Below, in pieces: positions 43,973 to 53,155 of a DNA stretch of 64,000 nt (position 1 is its first letter; every line of letters starts with the position of its first letter). The notes under the pieces are model-generated. The model was not told the DNA's origin. It ran no database searches and saw only the letters and a list, made by a program, of their open reading frames with translations. The stretch is from DTU098 sp964498525 (lineage in GTDB: Bacteria > Bacillota > Desulfotomaculia > Desulfotomaculales > Pelotomaculaceae), in contig CAZCGU010000004.1 of the NCBI GenBank assembly GCA_964498525.1, positions 62,001 through 126,000 of the forward strand. Reading direction: 5' to 3'. Made by a program: the position numbers and the translations under genes.

Positions 43973-44029
43973 ATTGTAACATCCACGAATAAAAAAAGTG
44001 AAATATGTGTTAGCGATTATATTTATAAG
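43973..44029 (-). promoter_or_regulatory. Shared 30-bp element, copy B, with promoter
   Basis: The element at 44000-44029 matches copies A and C at 26 of 30 positions. On the minus strand it abuts -35 TTCACT (43997-44002), with an extended -10 (TGT then TACAAT, 43973-43978) after 18 bp, exactly as at copy A. The predicted leader to the CoA-transferase is about 450 nt. The rest of 43518-44379 has no supported gene. Confidence 0.65.
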
Positions 44030-44379
44030 TCAAGCTAATTAATGCCCCCTTTAATACCTTTGCCTTGCCTGATTGGAACAAAGTCTTCATTTCTTCCGAA
44101 CTATTCTGTGAAATAAAGATCTTTTTAGACCAACGCAAGGCAAGAAATTATTTTTTCCTTAGCCATATTTTTTAAACCTGCTGACATGAAAGGTTAAAGG
44201 CCTTTAAGGATGCGGGATCTGTTGTTTGCACCAACTGCAATGCGGGGAACAGGAAAAGAGGAAGGAAAAAGCAGAATATCTCGGGGTAGCCAGTAAGAGG
44301 AAAGGAAATGAGGGGTATTTCGTAAACAATCGGTAAAATAATACCTGGCGGCATAACAGAGAGAGGAATAGCCGGATAA

Positions 44380-44979
44380 TTAAAACTTGTATTTATTATC
44401 TTTATTTTTTAGCATCTCGTAGGTTTCTAAAGTATCCACATCAAAAATTGCCGATTCATCCTGCACCGTCACATATTCCATTTTATTTCCAAGCTGTTTC
44501 AGTACTTGCCTCGCGCCTTCATCGCCTTTAAGCGTTTTTACTTCCGCCCCCAGGGCACAGTCCAGGATTACAGGATGTCCCGGCTTCCCCCGGTAAACTG
44601 GACGTAGGGCCAGGCACCTTCTTTTTTCAAACTCACTGACTACCATGTTTATGAGTGTTGCCGAAATAAGTGGCTGGTCGGCCATAAAAACAAGAAACGC
44701 CTCTGCCTTCGCGTTGATTGCCTCGACTCCCAAAGCAAGGGAAGTGCCCTGACCTTGAACATAATCAGGATTAAACAGTATTTTGACTGGAAGGTCGGTG
44801 ATTGCAGCCCTTATTTCCTGGGCCTGGTGACCTGTTATAACCAGCACTTCGTCCACCCTTGAGGCCAGAACATTTTCCGTAACTATTCTGACCATTGGCT
44901 TGCCTCCCAATTTGAGCAGCTGTTTGGGAATACCCATACGGGAAGATAGCCCCGCTGCTAAAATAATTGCCGAAATCAT
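44380..44979 (-). CDS. mocA: MocA-like molybdenum cofactor cytidylyltransferase
   Basis: 199 residues from ATG 44979. The nucleotidyltransferase signature ILAAGLSSRMGIPKQLLKLGGKP lies at residues about 6-28, FMADQPLIS (metal-binding Asp) near 105 and the substrate loop YRGKPGHPVIL near 135. MocA makes molybdopterin cytosine dinucleotide, the cofactor of xanthine-dehydrogenase-type hydroxylases. It ends a run with yqeC and yqeB, matching known Se-dependent Mo hydroxylase gene sets. Confidence 0.88.
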   Translation of the reverse strand: MISAIILAAGLSSRMGIPKQLLKLGGKPMVRIVTENVLASRVDEVLVITGHQAQEIRAAITDLPVKILFNPDYVQGQGTSLALGVEAINAKAEAFLVFMADQPLISATLINMVVSEFEKRRCLALRPVYRGKPGHPVILDCALGAEVKTLKGDEGARQVLKQLGNKMEYVTVQDESAIFDVDTLETYEMLKNKDNKYKF

Positions 44980-44984
44980 TTTAA

Positions 44985-45734
44985 TCAAGACTCCAGGACA
45001 TCCAGCACGGGTCTTTCCCCCGTTGCCGAACCCAGGATAACCTTTCTTATTTTTTTGCCCAGAAGCAACCTGCCCAACCGGTATACTTCACCGGGATCCT
45101 TTAAACAATCCAGTTTATTGATAAATAGCACAACCCTTGAATTTTGGGGGCAATCCCGCAACAACTCTTCAGGGTGCATGATTAAATCCGCTATTATTTC
45201 AGGGTCAATTACTGAACCCATTTTCCGTCCCGTCCGCCTGGAAACAATCTCACTGCGGTGCACGTATTCGTCACCGAGCCTCTTACCTAAAACATCAGCC
45301 CCAATTACAACCACCAGCACGGTTGTCAGACCGGGGATAACCGGCTCGGAATCCAGATGTCCCTTAAGGGAACGGCCCTTTGAGCCATCGGCTTCAACCA
45401 GGATATAATCAGCATATTTTGCCAGCACGTTCAATTGCCCGTCTGTTATCCCGTCCACTTTATCGCTCTTTAAAAGATCCGAGCCCAGCACCGGTATTAA
45501 TCCTGACTGAAGATAGCCGGCCAGCTTTTTTTCCGCTTGTTCATCTTTTCCCAGCAACAAAAGCGTAAATTCATCCATTGGGGGTCTGAATATTTTAGTT
45601 GTTGTGGTAATAACAACTTTACAAGGCGGGGATATTTCCCTGGCCAGCCGAAACATGAGGGAGGTCTTGCCTCCCCCTCCCACCAGGGACACTGTTTCAC
45701 GTTCCTTAAGGCCTATTGCCTCGCTGATGTTCAT
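44985..45734 (-). CDS. yqeC: YqeC-family Se-dependent Mo hydroxylase accessory protein
   Basis: 249 residues. A P-loop (SLVGGGGKTSLMFRLAREI, residues 17-35) is followed by TTTTKIF and VEADGSKGRSLKGH near 115, the hallmark of the YqeC family. It is a predicted nucleotide-binding factor conserved with selenium-dependent molybdenum hydroxylases; its exact step is unknown. It lies between yqeB (13 bp upstream) and mocA. Confidence 0.88.
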   Translation of the reverse strand: MNISEAIGLKERETVSLVGGGGKTSLMFRLAREISPPCKVVITTTTKIFRPPMDEFTLLLLGKDEQAEKKLAGYLQSGLIPVLGSDLLKSDKVDGITDGQLNVLAKYADYILVEADGSKGRSLKGHLDSEPVIPGLTTVLVVVIGADVLGKRLGDEYVHRSEIVSRRTGRKMGSVIDPEIIADLIMHPEELLRDCPQNSRVVLFINKLDCLKDPGEVYRLGRLLLGKKIRKVILGSATGERPVLDVLES

Positions 45735-45747
45735 ACGCTGTTTTCCT

Positions 45748-46575
45748 TTAGTTTTTGTCCTTTTCCTCCAGGGCAGCTAAGAAGTGAAACACTACCTCCA
45801 GAACCCCGCCTCCCACAGCCAGCGCCTTATCTGAAATAGTATCATACTCGGCGTCTTTTCGCGGGTCGATGTCACCAATCTTGGTACCCTTGGGCACCCG
45901 GACGCCTTCTTTCAGCATCCCCCTGATTGTCCCGGATATGCTGGCTTTAACCGGCGCTGTATCCACGTGAGCCACCACATCCCCTTCTTCCACCAGTTCC
46001 CCGATAGACCGGCAGGGCAACATGGTCCCTTCCACCGGGGCACTGAGGAGCCTTCCCCAGGTGTGACCGTCGATAGCCCCCGGGCTACCCGTGTCCGGTA
46101 TGGCGCCACCGCTGTAAATCACCCGTCCCAGGCGGTGCCCCCTGCAGGTTTCAATGGCTGCGTGAACATCCTCCCCGGCATAAAAGCCGGGGCCCAGCCC
46201 GATTACCAGGGGAGCGTCATTGATAGTCGTTCCAAGATTCCGCTTGGCAATCCTGGCATCCACCACCGCAATGGGGCTTAACTGCTTAAGCACCAGAGCT
46301 TCCGGGTCAATCAGGACAGGCAGGATATTTTTCTTCAGCAGATCCAGCGCATGTTCCACAGATTCCGCCAGGCAGGCCTCAACCCCCTCAACATTGACCG
46401 ATCCTTCGTAAACCGCTTCAGCAAAGGATACCGTCCGCCTGACCACCAGAGGCCGGCTAATTTCAGTCATAAGCACGTCCAGGCCGCATTTAGTAAGACG
46501 GTAGGCCACGCCCGAGGCGAGGTCGCCGGCGCCCCTGATAACAACCAAAGGCTTGTTTTGACACAGATATTTCAC
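45748..46575 (-). CDS. yqeB: YqeB-family Se-dependent Mo hydroxylase accessory protein
   Basis: 275 residues from a GTG at 46575. The N-terminal Rossmann-like segment VVIRGAGDLASGVAYRLTKCGLDVLMTEI (residues 9-37) and RRTVSFAEAVYEG match EF2563/YqeB proteins, as does the biotinyl-like C-terminal part (GDVVAHVDTAPVKASISGTIRGMLKEGVRVPKGTKIGDIDPR). It is a marker gene of labile-selenium molybdenum hydroxylases. Its presence suggests that the hydroxylase at 33828-37574 may need selenium. Confidence 0.88.
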   Translation of the reverse strand: MKYLCQNKPLVVIRGAGDLASGVAYRLTKCGLDVLMTEISRPLVVRRTVSFAEAVYEGSVNVEGVEACLAESVEHALDLLKKNILPVLIDPEALVLKQLSPIAVVDARIAKRNLGTTINDAPLVIGLGPGFYAGEDVHAAIETCRGHRLGRVIYSGGAIPDTGSPGAIDGHTWGRLLSAPVEGTMLPCRSIGELVEEGDVVAHVDTAPVKASISGTIRGMLKEGVRVPKGTKIGDIDPRKDAEYDTISDKALAVGGGVLEVVFHFLAALEEKDKN

Positions 46576-46607
46576 AACTCATCGAGCCTCCTGGTTCCGT
46601 TTTGCTA

Positions 46608-47642
46608 TTAACCTGAGCCTTTACCAAAAGTACAGTTGGGATAATTGCACTGGGGACAAGCCCTGCAGAGTCCGCCATGGGCCAGGGCTACAATGTCTTT
46701 CCGGGTCACCCTTTCACCCGTCAAAAGCCGGGGCAGCAATAAATCAACAATGGTTATCTTGAAAAACATCCCGCAAGCCGGTATGCCCATAACAGGCACA
46801 TCACCAAGATAGGCCAGCATAAACATAGCTCCGGGAAGCGCCGGCGCACCGTATTTTATTATTTCGGCCCCGGCGAGCTGAATGCCCTTGGGGGTAACAT
46901 CATCTGGATCCACAGACATGCCGCCCGTGACAATAATGATGTCCGCCCCGTCCCCGGCCATTTTTTTGATCTTGGCGGCAATCATCTCCGCATCGTCGGG
47001 CGCGAAATCCAAGCCCAGGACACTGGAGCCGAAAGCCTCCACTTTTTCGGTGATAACCGGACCGAAACCATCCCGGATCCGCTTTTTATATACTTCACTG
47101 CCGGTGATAACGGCGCCGACTTTTAGCTTCCGGAAAGGAATTACTTTAACTATCCAGCCAGCTTCCCGGCAGATATCTTCAGCCGTCAGAACAGTCTGCT
47201 CGGGAACCACCAGGGGGATTACCTTTGTCCCCGCCAGTAATTCGCCTTCTTCTACGACTGTATTATTGGGCAGGGTGGATAGGATTACGTCGGGTAAATC
47301 GTTAAGTTTTTCCAAAGCAGGCACATTAATCTTCAACAGTCCGTCACAATCGGCGAATAGATTCACGCGGCTTTCCCTGGGCCCGGTCTGGGTCACATTG
47401 TCACCGGCAACGGCTTCCCCTAAACGAATGCCGGCTGAATCCTCGTGGACGTCACCCGGCTCCAAGTCCAGGATATAGATGTTTTCTTTGCCCATCTTCA
47501 GGAGTTCGGGAATGTCTTCCTTGGTGATAATGTGTCCCTTTTTAAAGGGAGCTCCCTTAAACTCTCCCCTCACCACCTGGGTTAGATCATGGCTTAGTAT
47601 ATTTCCTACTGCATCCTCAACTTTAACTGCCTGGATCTTCAT
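46608..47642 (-). CDS. MoeA/MogA-like molybdopterin-binding protein
   Basis: 344 residues from ATG 47642 (GGGGTGA upstream); the longer frame adds unlikely sequence. Residues about 165-300 form a MoCF-biosynthesis domain (GAVITGSEVYKKRI, then IIVTGGMSVDPDDVTPKGI). The N-terminal segment IQAVKVEDAVGNILSHDLTQV resembles MoeA domain I. The C-terminus ends with a cysteine cluster (CRACPQCNYPNC). Members of this type accompany yqeB/yqeC/mocA and handle molybdopterin or Mo insertion. First gene of the four-gene unit. Confidence 0.85.
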   Translation of the reverse strand: MKIQAVKVEDAVGNILSHDLTQVVRGEFKGAPFKKGHIITKEDIPELLKMGKENIYILDLEPGDVHEDSAGIRLGEAVAGDNVTQTGPRESRVNLFADCDGLLKINVPALEKLNDLPDVILSTLPNNTVVEEGELLAGTKVIPLVVPEQTVLTAEDICREAGWIVKVIPFRKLKVGAVITGSEVYKKRIRDGFGPVITEKVEAFGSSVLGLDFAPDDAEMIAAKIKKMAGDGADIIIVTGGMSVDPDDVTPKGIQLAGAEIIKYGAPALPGAMFMLAYLGDVPVMGIPACGMFFKITIVDLLLPRLLTGERVTRKDIVALAHGGLCRACPQCNYPNCTFGKGSG

Positions 47643-47915
47643 TACTGTCACCCCTTGTATGCCTCTTTTTATTTTAGAGCAAGCAAATAAAACAAAAAAT
47701 ATCCTGTCTAAATTAGTGTTGCCGGGAGATAATTCGTACCCGCCCCGCTGCTGCAAAAAACAAACATGACTACATTACATTATATTAAGTTAAACCAGGT
47801 TGCTTATGCAACTATTATTATATATAGTAGCTTGCCCAAAAATCAACCTTTTTGTTTTGGCCGGCTGTTCCCGATATTGGCAGCTCTTCCCGGTACCAGT
47901 TTTTTTCAAGGACAA

Positions 47916-48476
47916 TCATTCCTTGCTACCCCGGTTAAACCCGCGGCTTACAAAAATACCCCTGCCGCTGCATATTTTTTTATGATTCCCGTCCCGTATC
48001 ATGCATTCAGTCAGGATAAGGGTGCTTCCCCTGTGAACAACCCGGCCTTCGGCGGTTAATTCGTCATCAACACCGGGCTTACCCAGGTAATTAATTGTTA
48101 ATTCCGCGGTAACCGCCTGAAGACCAAGGGAACGTACGGCCCCTCCCATGCAGGTATCAGCCAGGGTGGCAAGAACGCCACCGTGGATCCCATCTGTATA
48201 ATTTTTACACTTATCTCCCAATAATAAAGTGAGTCGGCAATAACTTTCCGCTAATCTGTCAATTTTTATACCAATCCATTCGGCAAAAGGGCTCATCCGG
48301 TATTGGCGGAATATTTCCTCTACGTCAGCGGAAGATTTAAAGTTTTCCTCTGGTTCTCTACCCTTCAATATACAACCATCCTCCCAACGCCGCCCCGGAG
48401 AAGTGGGAACCAAATTAAGTGCCTTCAGGCGGGGAAAATCAAATTCTCGTTTGTTTAAGATCTTGTATTGGCACAA
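47916..48476 (-). CDS. PaaI-like hotdog thioesterase
   Basis: 186 residues from a TTG at 48476 that overlaps the PadR gene end; GGAG lies 5 nt upstream. The hotdog fold of the PaaI/4HBT family is indicated by PFAEWIGIKIDRL, GDKCKNYTDGIHGGVLATLADTCMGGAVRS near 95-120 (catalytic Asp/Gly region) and VTAELTINYLGKPGVDDELTAEGRVVHRGSTLI. It hydrolyses small acyl-CoA thioesters. The first 45 residues are not part of the domain. Cotranscription with the PadR gene implies joint regulation. Confidence 0.8.
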   Translation of the reverse strand: MCQYKILNKREFDFPRLKALNLVPTSPGRRWEDGCILKGREPEENFKSSADVEEIFRQYRMSPFAEWIGIKIDRLAESYCRLTLLLGDKCKNYTDGIHGGVLATLADTCMGGAVRSLGLQAVTAELTINYLGKPGVDDELTAEGRVVHRGSTLILTECMIRDGNHKKICSGRGIFVSRGFNRGSKE

Positions 48477-49006
48477 GCAGGCTCCGTTGTCAGTTCTTTG
48501 ATAATTTCCTGTAAAAACTTTTCTTCCGCCTCACGGAAAAAAATTAAATTTCTGGACACGGCACTTTCTTTAAAATCCCTGGGTTTGGACGCAATTTCCT
48601 TCAATCTTTTGATGTTCGACCTACCCCGGGCAAGCCTTTTTTTCAAACAATCGGCTATCTCCCCAGAAGACAGAAGATCGGAAGTCTCAAGACCAACGGA
48701 AAGGTCAAAGTAAAACCATTCGAAATTGGTAAGAAGGCTTTTCGATGCCTCAATCAAAGCCATTCTTCCCGAATCTGTAATATAGTATCTTTTCCTGTCA
48801 GGCATTTTACCTTCTTTTTCTTTTTTCGAGTAAACAAACTCCCTTTCCTCCAGCCTCTTTAATACCTGATAGATGGAGGCAACCCCAATCCTGACCCATT
48901 TCCTCATATCCCGACCATCAATTATTTTGTCAATCTCATAGGCGTAGGAGGGTTTTTCGTTTACAATACTGAGTAAAATTACCTCAATATTCGATAATAC
49001 TATCAC
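48455..49006 (-). CDS. PadR-family transcriptional regulator
   Basis: 183 residues from a GTG at 49006, 8 nt behind GGGAGG. The N-terminal winged helix has the PadR pattern: ILLSIVNEKPSYAYEIDKII, then ASIYQVLKRLEEREFVYSKKEKEGKMPDRKRYYITDSGRMAL. The C-terminal helices are the Vir-type dimerisation part. PadR proteins usually repress neighbouring genes and respond to small molecules, often phenolic acids or drugs. It is overlapped by the downstream thioesterase gene. Confidence 0.9.
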   Translation of the reverse strand: MIVLSNIEVILLSIVNEKPSYAYEIDKIIDGRDMRKWVRIGVASIYQVLKRLEEREFVYSKKEKEGKMPDRKRYYITDSGRMALIEASKSLLTNFEWFYFDLSVGLETSDLLSSGEIADCLKKRLARGRSNIKRLKEIASKPRDFKESAVSRNLIFFREAEEKFLQEIIKELTTEPACANTRS

Positions 49007-49245
49007 ATAATTTACCTCCCTAACACTTGCTTTTTTGCGCCCCTTTAGTTAAGGCCTTTATTATATTATATAGTAGTATGTTGAAAAAATAAATACCTCA
49101 AATACAATATATTTTAACCTGATCTGTCCCCAAAGTCTAATATTGTCGAAATAACCAACCATGTTGTCAACTGGAAGGTTTAATTCTATCAAGCATGTAA
49201 TGATCCAGGATAATATTAAAATGAACCTGGTTTTATCCCTTAAAT
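49007..49245. other. AT-rich intergenic stretch
   Basis: No gene seen. With the terminator to 49282 and the 142 bp beyond it, this is the gap between the PadR and cyclophilin genes (49007-49424). Confidence 0.4.
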
Positions 49246-49282
49246 AAAAAAACAGGGTAACCTTGAAGTCCTGCTTACCCTG
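49246..49282 (-). terminator. Rho-independent terminator behind the cyclophilin gene
   Basis: CAGGGTAA and TTACCCTG (8-bp stem, 14-nt loop) precede seven T residues on the minus strand, about 145 bp behind the cyclophilin stop. Confidence 0.65.
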
Positions 49283-49424
49283 CCTTTTATCCGGCCGGCC
49301 TGCCCGGGTCTGATCCAATCTGTCCTGCCTAAAACACAATAAACCGGCCTATTTCCCTGCTTCCATCCCAATGGCGCAGGGTCTGCCGCTGCCAGGGGAT
49401 TGAAACTCATGCCGGATTTAAACC

Positions 49425-49856
49425 CTATTCCTCAGCAATAGTAACTTTATTCATGCGGTCACCTTGATTAATTTTGTCCACCACATCCATACCCTCAACA
49501 ACTTTACCGAAAACGGTATGTACGCCGTCAAGATGGGGCTGTGGCTCATAGACAATAAAAAACTGACTTCCGCCGGTATCGCGGCCCCGGTGAGCCATGG
49601 AAAGCGAACCGCGTTCGTGTCTGTGCGGGTTTCCCTGGGTTTCACAGGGAATGGTATATCCCGAGCCGCCGGTTCCATTTCCAGCAGGGCAACCCCCCTG
49701 AGCCACAAATCCCTTAATAATCCGGTGAAAAGAAAGTCCGTTATAAAAACCACTCTTAATTAATTTTTCAAAATTAGCTACAGTCTCCGGCGCCTCCTTT
49801 TCAAACAATTCTATTGCTATATTTCCCGTATCCATTTCAATTATTGCTTTTTTCAT
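49425..49856 (-). CDS. Peptidyl-prolyl cis-trans isomerase (cyclophilin)
   Basis: 143 residues from ATG 49856, 8 nt behind AAGGAGG. The cyclophilin core is complete: GFYNGLSFHRIIKGFVAQGGCPAGNGTGG (catalytic Arg in FHR) near 33-60, then GGSQFFIVYEPQPHLDGVHTVFGKVVEGMDVV. It catalyses proline isomerisation during protein folding and has no signal peptide, so it is cytosolic. Single gene. Confidence 0.94.
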   Translation of the reverse strand: MKKAIIEMDTGNIAIELFEKEAPETVANFEKLIKSGFYNGLSFHRIIKGFVAQGGCPAGNGTGGSGYTIPCETQGNPHRHERGSLSMAHRGRDTGGSQFFIVYEPQPHLDGVHTVFGKVVEGMDVVDKINQGDRMNKVTIAEE

Positions 49857-49915
49857 TCTCATTCCTCCTTCGTATTCAGTCAATAATATCATAAACTACC
49901 CAAAATCAACAATCT

Positions 49916-51370
49916 TCAACACCCCTTTTTGCACTGCTGCAAAACTTTTTCCCGCGACTGGCCGGAACCCTGGGGCAGGAGGTCCTGAGCCTGAATCAGT
50001 CGCGCAGCTTTATCAACTCCTTCCGGAGTTTCCAGGTCAGCCCCCGTCGAGGCGCCCAGTTCTTTAAACCTGCGGGCTGTTACCAAAACCCTGCGCTCCA
50101 GTGTACCCACAGCCCTGTTATAGGCTTCCACAGAATGATCCAGTCCCTTTTTTAAATCAAAAAAGTGGCCGGACAGGTTTTGAATACGCTCGTAAAGTGT
50201 CTTTCCAAGGCTGCTGATAGCCTGGGCGTTTTCAGCAACTTTTTCCTGCCTCCAGCCGTAAGCCACAGCCCTCAGCAAGGCAATCAAAGTTGTTGGGGTT
50301 GCCAGGATGACCCTCTGATCAACACCAAATTCAATAAGGGCGGGGTCCTGCTCCAGGGCCGCGCTGAAAAAGGGCTCCCCGGGCAAGAACATAACAGCAA
50401 ATTCCGGCGACGGCGTAAACTGCTCCCAGTAAGCCTTGCTGCCCAGCTGCGAAAGATGCGTCCTGATCTGCCGCGCATGATCTCGCAACTTTGCTTTCCT
50501 GACAGCCTCATCCCGGGCATCCAGGGCTTCCAGATAGGCCTGCAGGGGCGCCTTGGAATCCACGACAATATTTTTATGGTTGGGCAACCGGATGAGCAGA
50601 TCCGGACGCAGGCTGCCGGGCCCGGAACCAGCGGTTTCTTGCTGGTGAAAATCACAATACTCCACCATTCCGGCCAGCTCGACAACCCGTTTCAGCTGAA
50701 TTTCCCCCCAACGGCCCCGGACTACCGGCGACCTTAAGGCCTTGACCAGGTTTGCAGTTTCCGCCTGCAGCCGGTCCTGGGTTAAAGACATGGATTTTAC
50801 CTGTTCTGTAAGACTGGCATAGGCGTCTATGCGGGACTTTTCGAGGTCTAAGATTTTGTGATCCACCTTTTCCAGGGACTCTTTAAGGGGTTTAACCAGT
50901 TCGTCAACGGACTTCTGCCTGGTTTCGAGGTCGCCCCTGGCCTGCTCCTGAAATTTTTCTAAAGTGGTTTGCGCCAGTTCCAGAAAAGCCCGGTTATTGC
51001 TCTTGAGGGCATCGGCGGACAGGGCTTTAAAGGCGTCAGAAAGCTGCCGCCGTGCCTCCTCCAGGAGAGCCAGTTTCCCAGCCGTCCCTCTGCGCTCTTC
51101 CTGCAGCTTTGCTTCCAGTTCCGATACTTTTTTTGCCTCTTCTATGTACTGATTTTTCAAGCGTTCCACTTCACCGGCATGGCTTGTAAGAACCGCCCTC
51201 AGCTCACCAAGCTGCAAATCCCTGCCCTGGACCCGCTCCTGAAGAACTGCACGCTCAGCTTCTGCCTCCGTCCTGCATATCATAAGCTTCTGAAGCCTGC
51301 CCCTGAACACCAACAATACGACCAGCCCTCCTGTTAAAAAACCCGCAGCTGCATACAACAAGGTATCCAT
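49916..51370 (-). CDS. rmuC: RmuC-family DNA recombination protein
   Basis: 484 residues. An N-terminal membrane anchor (LLYAAAGFLTGGLVVLLVF, residues 4-22) is followed by a long coiled coil (about 30-200) and the RmuC nuclease-like domain (SPVVRGRWGEIQLKRVVELAGM near 215, PNHKNIVVDSKAPLQAYLEA near 265, FLPGEPFFSAALEQDP near 325). RmuC limits inversion at short inverted repeats. Typical length and start. Confidence 0.93.
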   Translation of the reverse strand: MDTLLYAAAGFLTGGLVVLLVFRGRLQKLMICRTEAEAERAVLQERVQGRDLQLGELRAVLTSHAGEVERLKNQYIEEAKKVSELEAKLQEERRGTAGKLALLEEARRQLSDAFKALSADALKSNNRAFLELAQTTLEKFQEQARGDLETRQKSVDELVKPLKESLEKVDHKILDLEKSRIDAYASLTEQVKSMSLTQDRLQAETANLVKALRSPVVRGRWGEIQLKRVVELAGMVEYCDFHQQETAGSGPGSLRPDLLIRLPNHKNIVVDSKAPLQAYLEALDARDEAVRKAKLRDHARQIRTHLSQLGSKAYWEQFTPSPEFAVMFLPGEPFFSAALEQDPALIEFGVDQRVILATPTTLIALLRAVAYGWRQEKVAENAQAISSLGKTLYERIQNLSGHFFDLKKGLDHSVEAYNRAVGTLERRVLVTARRFKELGASTGADLETPEGVDKAARLIQAQDLLPQGSGQSREKVLQQCKKGC

Positions 51371-51623
51371 AACAGTTTCACCAAACCCTTCTTAAAGCAT
51401 TAAAAGTTTTTACCAGCCGGCGCATGAAGATATTTTTTCAGCTGAAAATATTATTACTGTAAGGCGTAAATACCCAAAAAAGATTTGAAAAATTCTATCT
51501 ATTTTTTGCTTGTTCTTGCCTGCCTGCCGTTTCCCTTGCAGGAACTTTGGCAAGAATGTCTAATACATGAATTGTTTTACGTTATGATCCAGGTTAATAC
51601 TTAGTAAGGTTGGGGGGACCCAG

Positions 51624-53090
51624 ATGTTAGTCAATCAACTTATTTTCCAGGGCGCAGCCTCTAAAGTAGCGCTGCGGGAAAAAGGGACCGTTTACAGCTA
51701 TGGGCAATTCCAGGCCCGGACAGGCAGTTTTCGGGATTATTTATATGCCCGGGGAATTCGGGAAAAGGATAACGTCGCCCTTTTTGCCAAAAACTCGGCT
51801 GATTTTATTTTCAGTTATATGGCGGTAGTCAGCCTGGGCGCCGTGGTGGTGCCGCTCAACACAATGCTCACGCCCCGGGAAATCGCCTTCATTTTGAAAG
51901 ACTCCGGGGTAAAACACATCATCACAGATAAACAGCTGGATTTAGCCGGGCAGTATCAGGAGGGACCGCCGCCGGAACAGTTGCCAACCTCCCGGATCCG
52001 CCAGGAAGTGGACCAGCCAACCTATCCGGCAGCCCCCGAAATACCCGTCCAGGAAACAGCTCCCTGCGTAATCCTATACACATCCGGAACCACGGGGCGA
52101 CCCAAGGGCGCCCTGCTGACCCACCGCAACCTGGTCAGTAACGCCCGTTCTTTTTCGGAAGCCACCGGGGCCTGCGCTGATGATAACTTTCTTTGCGTGC
52201 TGCCGATGTTTCACAGCTTCGGCTGGACGTGCAGCGTGCTTACGGCCCTCTACAACGGCGCTTCCCTGACTATCCTGGAATCCTTCCAGCCCAAGGAGGT
52301 AATCGCAACAATCAGGAATCAGGGGGTAACCGTAGTCATGGGCGTACCCGCCATGTACGGCTTTTATGCTTCCCTGGCCACACCCGCCGACCTGGCCGGG
52401 GTGCGTTTATTTGCTTCGGGCGGAGCCTCCCTGCCCCTGGAGATCCTGAACAGTTTCTACAAAAAAACCGGGAAGCGGGTTATTGAGGGATACGGCCTCT
52501 CCGAGGCCTCCCCTGTCGTCTGTTTCAATCCCAGGCACGCCACTAAACCCGGTTCAGTGGGCCTGGCCGTAATAGACGTGGAAGTTAAGGTAGAAAAGAA
52601 TGACGGGAGTGAAGCAGGTTGCCGGGAAGTGGGCGAACTGCTCGCCCGGGGACCAAACATCATGCTGGGGTACTATGGTCTGCCCTTTGAAAGCGCCGAA
52701 GCTCTCAAGGGTGGTTGGCTCTACACCGGCGACCTGGCTTACCTCGATGAAGAAGGCTATATTTTTATCGTGGACCGTAAAAAAGATATAATCATCGTCA
52801 GCGGCCTGAATGTCTATCCCAGAGAGGTGGAGGAGATCCTTTACCAGCACCCGGCCGTGAAAGAGGCAGCTGTAATCGGAAAGCCGGACAAAAAACGCGG
52901 TGAAACTGTCCGAGCGTTCGTTGTGGTAAAAGAAGGCCGGAAACTAAATAAAAAGGACTTGATTGTTTTTCTCAAGGCCAACCTGGCTTCCTACAAACTA
53001 CCCCGGGAAATCATTGAAATTGAAACTTTGCCGAAAAATGCCACGGGGAAAATTCTCAAAAAAGAACTGCGGGAAACCCAAACACATTGA
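51624..53090 (+). CDS. AMP-forming acyl-CoA synthetase (fatty-acid ligase-like)
   Basis: 488 residues. ANL-superfamily motifs are in order: P-loop LYTSGTTGRPKGALLTH near 155, YGLSEASPVV near 290, TGDLAYLDEEGYIFIVDRKKDIIIVSG near 372 (A8 hinge), and the catalytic lysine in NATGKILKKELR near 480. It activates a carboxylic acid, probably a medium or long fatty acid, to its CoA ester in the cytosol. It is unlike the PaaK-type ligases earlier in the window. Single plus-strand gene with a terminator. Confidence 0.92.
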   Translation: MLVNQLIFQGAASKVALREKGTVYSYGQFQARTGSFRDYLYARGIREKDNVALFAKNSADFIFSYMAVVSLGAVVVPLNTMLTPREIAFILKDSGVKHIITDKQLDLAGQYQEGPPPEQLPTSRIRQEVDQPTYPAAPEIPVQETAPCVILYTSGTTGRPKGALLTHRNLVSNARSFSEATGACADDNFLCVLPMFHSFGWTCSVLTALYNGASLTILESFQPKEVIATIRNQGVTVVMGVPAMYGFYASLATPADLAGVRLFASGGASLPLEILNSFYKKTGKRVIEGYGLSEASPVVCFNPRHATKPGSVGLAVIDVEVKVEKNDGSEAGCREVGELLARGPNIMLGYYGLPFESAEALKGGWLYTGDLAYLDEEGYIFIVDRKKDIIIVSGLNVYPREVEEILYQHPAVKEAAVIGKPDKKRGETVRAFVVVKEGRKLNKKDLIVFLKANLASYKLPREIIEIETLPKNATGKILKKELRETQTH

Positions 53091-53100
53091 GAAACTTAAA

Positions 53101-53155
53101 AAAGCACTGAAGCCGCGCCTGGTTTCCCGGGTTAACGGAATCAGTGCTTTTATTT
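53101..53155 (+). terminator. Terminator of the acyl-CoA synthetase gene
   Basis: AAAGCACTGA and TCAGTGCTTT pair around a 30-nt loop that itself contains a CCCGGG palindrome; T-rich sequence follows. It overlaps the stop of the convergent gene. Confidence 0.6.

Noticed and set aside
44172..44354. 60-codon hydrophobic minus-strand frame behind mocA
   Set aside because: Hydrophobic but lacks a ribosome site; no recognisable family.
49395..49406. GGGGATTGAAAC, resembling the end of CRISPR repeats
   Set aside because: Single copy; no second repeat or spacer pattern nearby.
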